In this document: piece after piece, positions 1-6,308 of the stretch
Layout of the letters: every line of letters begins with the position of its first letter
Numbering within the stretch: position 1 is the stretch's first letter
Origin: CAYXDO01 sp964463485
GTDB taxonomy: Bacteria > Myxococcota > Kuafuiibacteriia > Kuafuiibacteriales > Kuafuiibacteriaceae
Reading direction: 5' to 3'
NCBI GenBank assembly: GCA_964463485.1
Contig: CAYXDO010000040.1
Coordinates: forward strand, 9,861-73,860
Length of the DNA: 64,000 nucleotides
Position numbers and translations under genes: made by a program
Notes under the pieces: generated by a model
Seen by the model: the letters and a program-made list of their open reading frames with translations, nothing else
Database searches by the model: none
What the model was told of the DNA's origin: nothing

Positions 1-1056
1 GGGCTGCATGAAGGCGTCTTCTTCCCAGCGCCCGATGGCTCGTGCGCGTTGTTGTGGCCGTCGGTCGTGTACGGCGGAACGCCCAGCGAGGGCCTGCGAC
101 AGATCGACGGCGATGATTTGACAGAGGCCCTCGTCCCGAACGCCGAGCGCCGCTGCTCCGAGTGCCCTTTCTTCACCGAGGACCCGGTCCCGTACGGACC
201 GTTCGCGGCTTCGGTCAGCATCGCGTTCGCGGTGCCGTTGCCCGACGGTCGCGCGCTCGTCGGCGGACGTTCTTATGGGACGTTCGCCGTGTCGACCGAA
301 GCCTCGACGCCGGTGGCGGGCTGCGACCTGTACACGGCGGCAGCCCCTGCGCCGGATGGGCGCCTTTGGCTCGCGGGCACGTCCACGCGGACCTTCGTCG
401 ACCTCGTCGAGGTTCGGGACGACCGCTGCGAAGTGCTCGAGTCCATCCCCGTCGCTGATGCTCTCGATGAAGTCAGGTTCGTGGAGACCGACCCCGCCGA
501 CGCCGAGCAAGTCGCGGCCTCCACCAAGTTAGGCAAGCTCTTCCGTCGGGCCGGGAGTCGCTTCGAGCTCATCCTCGACATTCCGCGGCAGTCCCTCTTC
601 GACGACGGCGGCCTCGTGGCGACCGGTCCGGGTGAGTTGGCCTTTAGCCCCGGCAGCTCGGAAGTGGTGTTCGTCGGCCGCGGCAGGCCCCTGACCTATC
701 GCGCAACCCAATACTCGTCGGTCTCGGCGCTCGGGTATTGGCCCGGCGTCGGCGTGGTCGCGGGTGACCTGCAGGGGGACCTGTTCTTGTTCGACGACGG
801 CACCTTCGAGCCCCTCCGGACCCTCACGCGCGCCTTCGTCGGCGCCATCCTCCCCTACCGCGACGGGATCATCGCCACCGCAGCCAACGGCCTCTACTTC
901 GTGCCCAAGAGCCGCGTGGAGTGTGAGGACCAGACCCTGGGCAACACGAGCAGCGGAGCGCCGCTCAATGGGTTCGTGGTGGGCGACACGATCTTCCTTG
1001 GAGATGCGAGGGAGAGAGCGATTCCGACCGGAGTGTGGCTGATTCCCGATCGATGA
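1..1056 (+). CDS. Beta-propeller-like secreted protein, 5' end missing
   Basis: The frame is open from the first base of the window, so the true start lies upstream; the TTG at 49 is only the first possible start inside the window. About 350 residues are visible. They show repeated short blocks of the form GRxWxxG, GDLFLFDDG and DGIIATAANGLYF, as expected for a beta-propeller or sensor-like repeat protein. No catalytic motif is seen. The last third resembles the C-terminal third of the lipoprotein encoded at 23032-24453 in its block order: a GDLF block, a YxDGI block, a Cys near ECE, a G-rich strand and a final hydrophobic strand. The two are probably distant paralogues. Function is unknown, and export is inferred only from that paralogue's lipoprotein signal. 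Confidence 0.7.
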   Translation, partial: GLHEGVFFPAPDGSCALLWPSVVYGGTPSEGLRQIDGDDLTEALVPNAERRCSECPFFTEDPVPYGPFAASVSIAFAVPLPDGRALVGGRSYGTFAVSTEASTPVAGCDLYTAAAPAPDGRLWLAGTSTRTFVDLVEVRDDRCEVLESIPVADALDEVRFVETDPADAEQVAASTKLGKLFRRAGSRFELILDIPRQSLFDDGGLVATGPGELAFSPGSSEVVFVGRGRPLTYRATQYSSVSALGYWPGVGVVAGDLQGDLFLFDDGTFEPLRTLTRAFVGAILPYRDGIIATAANGLYFVPKSRVECEDQTLGNTSSGAPLNGFVVGDTIFLGDARERAIPTGVWLIPDR

Positions 1057-1145
1057 GCTCCAGCCGAGGTCGGCCTCGGCCTCGAACAAACGAAGAAGCC
1101 GCCGCGTCCTCCATCCCGAGTTCGCGCCCTCGGCGGTCGGCGACG

Positions 1146-1475
1146 TCACGCCGAAGCGCGGAGCGGGTCCGCTCGCGAAGTCAGCGACGCGATCACTTCC
1201 ACGACGTCCTCGTCGCCCTCCCGCGAAGCGATCGCGCGCGCCACCCTAGCGGCAGCTTCTCGATACGTACCGACTTCGAGGACTCTCGAGATCGATGCCC
1301 GTAGCCGCTCCACCGAGGCGCTGGGCTTCAGCTTCACTCCTGCGCCAAGGTAAGTGACTTTCTCATTCTGGTCGCGACCCATCGGAATGCAGACCATGGG
1401 CCCTTTGACGACCGTGCCGTGACCACAATGAGTCACCAGAACGGACGTCTGCGGGAGGACTCTCGCGTGCGACAC
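1146..1475 (-). pseudogene. Remnant of a UDP-glycosyltransferase (C-terminal donor-binding end)
   Basis: The 109-residue frame contains VLVTHCGHGTVVK, PMVCIPMGRDQNE and GAGVKL. These are the conserved C-terminal nucleotide-sugar binding blocks of MGT/UGT-type glycosyltransferases. Compared with the family, residues are missing between the GHGTV block and the PMVCIP block (normally an A-x-H-G-x-P stretch) and between QNE and GAGV. The N-terminal acceptor domain of roughly 280 residues is absent. Homology starts at the first residues of the frame, directly beside a 12-bp tandem repeat array, so the gene seems to have been cut there. I infer a decayed, non-functional gene; a short expressed peptide cannot be excluded. 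Confidence 0.75.
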
Positions 1476-1478
1476 CCC

Positions 1479-1571
1479 ACGAACCCCTGCACGAACCCCT
1501 CCACGAACCCCTGCACGAACCCCTCCACGAACCCCTGCACGAACCCCTCCACGAACCCTGCACGAACCCCT
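1479..1571. repeat. 12-bp tandem repeat, about 7.8 units
   Basis: The unit is ACGAACCCCTGC alternating with ACGAACCCCTCC, which gives a 24-bp higher-order period. The seventh unit has lost one C and the last is cut short where it joins a palindromic repeat. There are no spacers, so it is not a CRISPR. It sits at the broken edge of the glycosyltransferase remnant. Confidence 0.95.
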
Positions 1572-1674
1572 GGGAGCGCAGGCATCTTGCCTGCGCGTAA
1601 GCTTCGCGGACCTTCGCCTCGGAGCACTCCGCCTGGGAGCGCAGGCATCTTCCCTGCGCGTAAGCTTCGCGGAC
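1570..1674 (+). repeat. Two copies of the dispersed palindromic repeat
   Basis: Copies lie at about 1570-1611 and 1633-1674. Each has CTGGGAGCGCAGGCATCTTG followed by CCTGCGCGTAAGCTTCGCGG. The core GCGCAGGCA-TCT-TGCCTGCGC can form a 9-bp stem with a 3-base loop; the second copy carries a T-to-C-like change in the stem (CTTCCCTG). Related copies occur near 2041, 2138/2293, 34537, 34618, 47137, 47170, 47496 and 63027. Confidence 0.9.
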
Positions 1675-1747
1675 CCCGGACCCTCGGACCAGGACCCCCG
1701 GACCAGCTCACGTTGTCCTTGGTCGGAGTCCGTCGTACCGTGCCAGC

Positions 1748-1993
1748 GTGCCTTCGCCTTCTCTGATTCGCGTGCCCTACGAACGCCTGAGCGCGGACAC
1801 GCTTCGGGCCGTGATCACTGAGTTCGTGACGCGAGAGGGAACCGAATATGGCGAGCGCGAAATCTCGCTCGACGAGAAGGTAGCTTCGGTCCTCGGCCAA
1901 TTGAGGATGGGAACAGCGGTGCTCATCTTCGACAGCGACTCACAGTCGACGACCGTCGTCGCGTCCAACGATCCGGTCCTGCGCGGAGGCTGA
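1748..1993 (+). CDS. yheU: YheU family protein (UPF0270)
   Basis: The 81-residue product matches the small YheU/UPF0270 family over its whole length. The order is VPYERLSADTLRAVITEFV, then REGTEYGE, then SLDEKVASVLGQLRMGTAVL, as in Escherichia coli YheU (L-x-P-x-x-L-S-x-x-T-L then REGTDYGE). The family is about 70-80 residues, so the gene looks complete. The GTG at 1748 gives only a short extra N-terminus before the conserved block. The molecular function of the family is not established. The gene stands alone between repeat-rich stretches, so no operon role can be read from context. Confidence 0.85.
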   Translation: MPSPSLIRVPYERLSADTLRAVITEFVTREGTEYGEREISLDEKVASVLGQLRMGTAVLIFDSDSQSTTVVASNDPVLRGG

Positions 1994-2040
1994 GTGCGGA
2001 CTTCTTCATGCGGCGCGCGGAATCGCCAGGCTTCAGCGCC

Positions 2041-2322
2041 AAGCTTATGCGCAGGCAAGATGCCTGTGCTCCCAGGGGTGGCCGCGCTCCCAGGCGAAGG
2101 GGTCCGCGTTCGCAGGCGGAGTGCCCCGAGGCGAAGGGTCCGCGAAGCTTAACAGGACGCTGAAAAAGTCGACTTCTCGGACCGATGCGCTGTGCTTGAT
2201 CGTCACGGACCAGCAAATTCAAGCGCTTACCGGGTGAATCGGGCACGGGCACGGGCACGGCATGAGTTTCGGAGCCTTTTCAGCGTCCTGTTAAGCGCAG
2301 GCAAGATGCCTGCGCTCCCAGG
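2041..2322 (-). repeat. Palindromic repeat copies in reverse orientation, one split by a MITE
   Basis: A full reverse-oriented copy is at 2041-2075 (AAGCTTATGCGCAGGCAAGA then TGCCTGTGCTCCCAG). A second copy is split: its left part GTCCGCGAAGCTT is at 2138-2150 and its right part GCGCAGGCAAGATGCCTGCG continues from about 2295. The MITE-like element at 2149-2294 lies exactly between the two parts. Confidence 0.85.
2149..2294. mobile_element. MITE-like element with terminal inverted repeats
   Basis: The left end TTAACAGGACGCTGAAAAAG and the right end CTTTTCAGCGTCCTGTTAA are inverted repeats differing by one T. The 146-bp element has no usable ORF. Its interior holds a short GGGCAC array (about 2240-2260) and the string GCATGAGTTTCGGAGCC. 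That string recurs at 18544-18560 next to a degenerate right end. It interrupts an older palindromic repeat and lies about 125 bp before the encapsulin start, so it could affect expression of that gene. Confidence 0.8.
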
Positions 2323-2417
2323 GGGTTGCGCTCCCAGGGGTGCGTGCCCCACGCGAAGCGTCGACTGGTTGTGTCCGGCGTCGCAAGAGTGTAGAGCTTC
2401 CCACCTCAGGATTCGAG

Positions 2418-3320
2418 ATGGCAGAACAGAGATCGATCGGCGAACGCGCCGCGCGCCAACTGGCCAACACGACCAAGACGCCGCCGCAGTGGCGCGGCGC
2501 GTCCCCGCGATGGCTCACCCAGATGCTCCCGTGGGTTCCGGTGGAGGCTGGTGTCTATCGCCTCAACCAAGCGCTCGATGACCAGTTCGCCGTGCGATGC
2601 AGCCCCGAGCCCGGGGAGACTCTCCCCGTGGCGTTCAACGACTATGACGCCCAGCCGAGAGAGTATGTGCTCACGTCGATCACCACCACGGTCGAGATTT
2701 CCACGCGAGTCTCCGACCTCTTTCGAAGCCCGATGGACCAGGTCAAGGAGCAACTCTCCCTGACCGTCGACAAGCTCAAGGAAAAGCAGGAGAACGAGCT
2801 CCTCAACAACCGCAGCTACGGGTTGCTCAACAACGTCGACCCCGAGATGAAGATCAAGTCGCGCAGCGGACGGCCGACTCCGGACGATCTCGACGAGCTG
2901 ATCGCGTTGGTATGGAAAGAGCCGGCGTTCTTCTTGGCGCACCCCAAGGCGATCGCGGCCTTCGGGCGTGAGTGCACTCGCCGCGGAGTTCCGCCGCCGA
3001 CTGTGCAGCTCTTCGGGTGTCCCTTTCTCACGTGGCGCGGCCTTCCGCTCGTGCCTTGTGACAAGATTCCGATCAAAGGGAACAAAACCGATCTCCTCCT
3101 GCTCAGAACGGGCGAGAGAAAGCGCGGCGTCATCGGGCTGTTCCAACCTGGGCTTCCCGGTGAAGTCAGCCCTAGCCTCTCGGTGCGGCTGATGGGTATC
3201 GGGCCGACCGGGAACGCGAGCTATTTGCTCACCCTGTATTGCTCGGTCGCGGTGATGGTTCACGACGCACTCGGCGCGCTGGAAGGCGTAACGATCGATC
3301 ACTACCATGAGTACGCCTGA
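2418..3320 (+). CDS. srpI: Family 2A encapsulin shell protein (SrpI-like)
   Basis: This 300-residue protein is collinear with cyanobacterial SrpI, the shell protein of family 2A encapsulins (HK97-fold nanocompartments). Recognisable blocks in order are AARQLANTTKT, PRWLTQMLPWVPVEAG, EYVLTSITTTVEISTRVSDL, ENELLNNRSYGLLNNV, PTPDDLDELIALVWKEPAFF, AAFGRECTRRGVPPPTV and the C-terminal DHYHEY. I chose the ATG at 2418 because AGGA lies 7 bases upstream and the protein then has the family length (about 300); the frame stays open upstream to 2340 but in repeat sequence. The gene overlaps the cysteine desulfurase gene by 14 bases, so the two are probably translated together. It should self-assemble into a cage that encloses that enzyme. 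The cage geometry and the stored material are inferred from the family. Confidence 0.93.
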   Translation: MAEQRSIGERAARQLANTTKTPPQWRGASPRWLTQMLPWVPVEAGVYRLNQALDDQFAVRCSPEPGETLPVAFNDYDAQPREYVLTSITTTVEISTRVSDLFRSPMDQVKEQLSLTVDKLKEKQENELLNNRSYGLLNNVDPEMKIKSRSGRPTPDDLDELIALVWKEPAFFLAHPKAIAAFGRECTRRGVPPPTVQLFGCPFLTWRGLPLVPCDKIPIKGNKTDLLLLRTGERKRGVIGLFQPGLPGEVSPSLSVRLMGIGPTGNASYLLTLYCSVAVMVHDALGALEGVTIDHYHEYA

Positions 3321-5154
3321 GAACGGCGCCCCGCACGAGCGTTACCTGGCCGATCGACTCACACCCACGCCGGGGCAAGCTCCTTCTCCCAACCCACCGA
3401 CGCCCGGGATCGCGCTAGCGGCCGCCCGTGTCCCGGGCGCGCCGACGGTGCCCGACCCCGAGCCCTGGTCACTCACTCAGCTCGTGTCGAGCCTTGCGAA
3501 CGAGCTCTTTTCGCAGCAGGGCCCCCCGTCGCTCGAGCTTCGCGAGACGGCGGACGCGCCTCGAAGTCACACCGCCCCTGATGGCGTTGGACTCGCCGTC
3601 CCCTCGGGGGCTCAGCCGCCCATTCCTTCGTCGCGGGAGACCTTCGCGGGCCCCTCCTTCCCCATCTCTCCGTTCTCCGGCACGCCGAGCCTCGATGACC
3701 AGCGACTCATGTCGATCGGGGGAACGACTCCGGAAATTCCGAACGCACCGCTGGTCAGACCAGACCTCGCCGCCGCGGCTTCAGATCCGTCCGAGAGCCC
3801 GCCCTACTGGGTTCCGTACGGCAACACAGAGCTCCCAAGCGCGGATGAGTGGAGGCGGAAGCCGGGTTCCGAGGAGAGTCTACCGTTCCAGCTCGATCCC
3901 ATCCCCGCCCTCGGCGCCTCTGATCGGGAGGCCTTCGATCCCGTGTCCTTACGAGGTGAGTTTCCGATCCTCGAGGAGAGAGTCCACGGCAAGCGGCTCG
4001 TCTGGCTCGACAACGCCGCGACCACTCAGAAGCCGCGGGCAGTCATCGATCGGCTGACTCATTTTTACGAGCACGAGAATTCGAACATTCACCGGGGCGC
4101 CCACACGCTGGCCGCGCGCGCGACCGACGCGTACGAAGGCGCTCGTGAGTCCGTCCGTCGATTCTTGAACGCGCCTTCGGTCAAAGAGATCGTCTTCGTG
4201 CGGGGCACGACCGAAGGCATCAACCTCGTCGCCCAAAGCTGGGGCCGTCGCCACGTACAAGCCGGCGACGAGCTCGTGATCTCCTGGCTCGAGCACCACG
4301 CCAACATCGTCCCGTGGCAACAGCTCGCCACCGAGAAAGGAGCGAGGCTCCGAGTCGCTCCGGTCGACGATCGGGGCCAGGTGTTGCTCGACGAGTACGA
4401 GAAGCTCCTCGGGCCGAAAACGCGGATTGTCTCTTTGACTCAGGTTTCGAACGCGCTCGGCACGGTCAGCCCGGTCCGCGAAATGACCGCCATGGCCCAT
4501 CGACACGGCGCGAGGGTGCTCATCGACGGCGCGCAGTCCGTCTCGCACATGCGGGTAGACGTTCAGGAGCTGGATTGTGATTTCTTCGTCTTCTCCGGGC
4601 ACAAAGTCTTCGCCCCCACCGGAATCGGAGCGCTCTTTGGAAAGTCCGACGTCCTGAGCTCGATGCCGCCGTGGCAGGGTGGCGGCAACATGATCGAGGA
4701 CGTCACTTTCGAACGAACCGTCTATCAGCCTGCGCCAGCGCGATTCGAGGCCGGCACGGCGAGCATCGGGGACGCCGTGGGTTTGGGCGCGGCGCTCGAT
4801 TGGCTGACTCGGGTCGGCATCGACAATGTCTCGCGTTACGAGCACGAGTTGCTCGTGTATGGCACCGAGCGGTTGCTGACGGTTCCGGGCCTCCGCCTCA
4901 TCGGTACGGCGCTCGAAAGAGCCGGGGTGATGTCGTTCATCATGGAGGGTCACAAGACCCAGGAGATCGGAGGGCTCCTCGACCAGGAAGGGATCGCCGT
5001 GCGAAGTGGGCATCACTGTGCGCAGCCCATCTTGCGGAGGTTCGGGCTCGAGGCGACGGTCCGTGCCTCGTTGGCGCCGTACAACTCGGAGGACGACTTG
5101 GATGCGCTCGTCGACGCCTTGCGTCGAATTCAGGCGGGCACGTCGAGAGGGTGA
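3307..5154 (+). CDS. Cysteine desulfurase (SufS type) with encapsulin cargo extension
   Basis: The 615-residue product has two parts. Residues 1 to about 205 are rich in Pro, Ser, Ala and Thr with little predicted order. From about 207 it is a complete group II (SufS/CsdA-like) cysteine desulfurase, beginning FDPVSLRGEFPIL and WLDNAATTQKP. The PLP lysine lies in FSGHK (about K433) and the catalytic cysteine in RSGHHCAQP (about C571). The enzyme takes sulfur from L-cysteine, leaving alanine and an enzyme persulfide. In known family 2A encapsulin systems a disordered N-terminal extension of similar size loads the desulfurase into the shell, so this extension is read as the cargo-loading domain. 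It overlaps the shell gene upstream, and the rhodanese-regulator gene starts three bases after its stop. Confidence 0.93.
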   Translation: MSTPENGAPHERYLADRLTPTPGQAPSPNPPTPGIALAAARVPGAPTVPDPEPWSLTQLVSSLANELFSQQGPPSLELRETADAPRSHTAPDGVGLAVPSGAQPPIPSSRETFAGPSFPISPFSGTPSLDDQRLMSIGGTTPEIPNAPLVRPDLAAAASDPSESPPYWVPYGNTELPSADEWRRKPGSEESLPFQLDPIPALGASDREAFDPVSLRGEFPILEERVHGKRLVWLDNAATTQKPRAVIDRLTHFYEHENSNIHRGAHTLAARATDAYEGARESVRRFLNAPSVKEIVFVRGTTEGINLVAQSWGRRHVQAGDELVISWLEHHANIVPWQQLATEKGARLRVAPVDDRGQVLLDEYEKLLGPKTRIVSLTQVSNALGTVSPVREMTAMAHRHGARVLIDGAQSVSHMRVDVQELDCDFFVFSGHKVFAPTGIGALFGKSDVLSSMPPWQGGGNMIEDVTFERTVYQPAPARFEAGTASIGDAVGLGAALDWLTRVGIDNVSRYEHELLVYGTERLLTVPGLRLIGTALERAGVMSFIMEGHKTQEIGGLLDQEGIAVRSGHHCAQPILRRFGLEATVRASLAPYNSEDDLDALVDALRRIQAGTSRG

Positions 5155-5157
5155 GCC

Positions 5158-6078
5158 ATGACGCGAACGCTGAGTATCTTGGACGCACAGCACATCGGAT
5201 TGACGAGCTTCGACGTCGTCGACGTCCGCGAGCCGGACGAGTTTGCGCGGGGACACCTCCCGGGCGCGCGTTCGGTGCCGCTCTCGAAGCTCACGGAGAG
5301 TCTGGGTGACCACCTTCCGCGTGACAAGGTCCTGTTCGTCTGCGCGAAAGGGATGCGAAGCCAAGTGGCCGCCTCGGCCGCCGAAAAGTTTGGGCTCGGG
5401 GAGGTGTACAGCCTGGAGGGAGGCACCTTGGCCTGGGAGAGTGCGGGCCTCCCCGTCGAGCGCCCCGCACCTCCCGCGGCAGTTGCGGCGCCAAGGCCGC
5501 TGCCGGTCGTCGACGACAGTGTCTCCCCCGAGCTCGACGCGATCGTGGCGGTCAACATGGGTGAGCTGCGCCGGAAGCGCGGCATGAGTCTGGACGAGCT
5601 CGCCGGTCACACGGGCCTGAGTCGAACGCTCCTTGGCCAGATCGAGAACGGCCGGACCTCACCCTCCGTGAGTATGGTCTGGAAGATCGCGCGCGTCTTC
5701 GATGTCCCCTTCTCGGCGCTCCTGGTCACCGATCGGCAGAGCGCGACGACCTTCTTGGCCGGTGCCAAAGCCAAGCGGCTGGTGAGTCCAGACGGTCGAT
5801 TCTCCTCTCGCGCCCTCTTTCCGGCTGGAGAGAGTCCCAACGTCGAGTTTTATGAGTTGTTTCTGGCAGCCCACAGCAGGGAAGACGCAGAGCCGCACCG
5901 TGCGGGGACTAGAGAGAACCTCGTCGTCACCGCCGGGCGGCTCGACCTCGAGCTGCCCACCGAGCGCTTCAACCTCGAGAAGGGCGACGCCATCGCTTTC
6001 TCCGCGGACGTCCCTCATGCTTACGTCAATCCAGGCCGCCAGGAGTGCTGGATGTATCTCGTGATGACCTACAGCTAG
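5158..6078 (+). CDS. Rhodanese-XRE-cupin fusion regulator
   Basis: Three domains are visible in 306 residues. Residues 1-105 are a single rhodanese domain (DVREPDEFARGHLPGA, then the active loop CAKGMRS with C62). About residues 125-180 form an XRE-type helix-turn-helix (SLDELAGHTGLSRTLLGQIE, then TSPSVSMVWKIARVF). About 200-306 is a cupin (RENLVVTAG, LEKGDAIAFSADVPHAY). XRE-cupin proteins are usual transcription factors, and rhodanese domains carry persulfide sulfur. The fusion suggests a regulator that reads or receives sulfur from the desulfurase encoded three bases upstream. Direct targets are not visible. Its TAG stop is formed by the first bases of the adjacent foldback element, so the original C-terminus may have been changed slightly. 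Confidence 0.88.
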   Translation: MTRTLSILDAQHIGLTSFDVVDVREPDEFARGHLPGARSVPLSKLTESLGDHLPRDKVLFVCAKGMRSQVAASAAEKFGLGEVYSLEGGTLAWESAGLPVERPAPPAAVAAPRPLPVVDDSVSPELDAIVAVNMGELRRKRGMSLDELAGHTGLSRTLLGQIENGRTSPSVSMVWKIARVFDVPFSALLVTDRQSATTFLAGAKAKRLVSPDGRFSSRALFPAGESPNVEFYELFLAAHSREDAEPHRAGTRENLVVTAGRLDLELPTERFNLEKGDAIAFSADVPHAYVNPGRQECWMYLVMTYS

Positions 6079-6308
6079 CACTACTGTGTCAAACGAAATC
6101 CCCCACGTTTTTCGAGCACGAGCACGAACGAGCACGAACGAGCACGAGCACGATTTCCTGACAGCGAATTCCCAGACCTGTCGAGTTCTGGAACGGACAA
6201 GAGTGAAACTCGTTCGAATGCTCGAAGACCTTCGTGCTCGTGCTCGTGCTCGTTCGTGCTCGTGCTCGAAAGATTTCGAGGACTTACAAATTTGACACAG
6301 TAGTGCTA
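6076..6308. mobile_element. Foldback element with GAGCAC-type hexamer arms, copy 1
   Basis: The ends are a perfect 18-bp inverted repeat: TAGCACTACTGTGTCAAA at 6076-6093 and its reverse complement at 6291-6308. Inside are a GAGCAC/GAACGA array at about 6113-6152 and the reverse-complement array at about 6231-6269, separated by about 80 bp of unique sequence. The whole can fold into a long hairpin. No transposase is present. It lies between two convergent genes and supplies the stop codons of both. A related copy in the opposite orientation is at 47245-47480. Confidence 0.85.

Noticed and set aside
1479..1571. Tandem repeat considered as a CRISPR array
   Set aside because: Units are 12 bp and adjoining with no unique spacers, and no cas gene is near.
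2340..2417. Longer N-terminus of the encapsulin shell
   Set aside because: The added 26 residues derive from repeat sequence and exceed the family length; the ATG at 2418 has a better ribosome binding site.
3949..5610. A 553-residue frame on the minus strand across the encapsulin operon
   Set aside because: It is the shadow of the cysteine desulfurase and regulator genes. Its composition is Arg/Asp/His-rich with no family match, while the plus-strand genes carry complete motifs.
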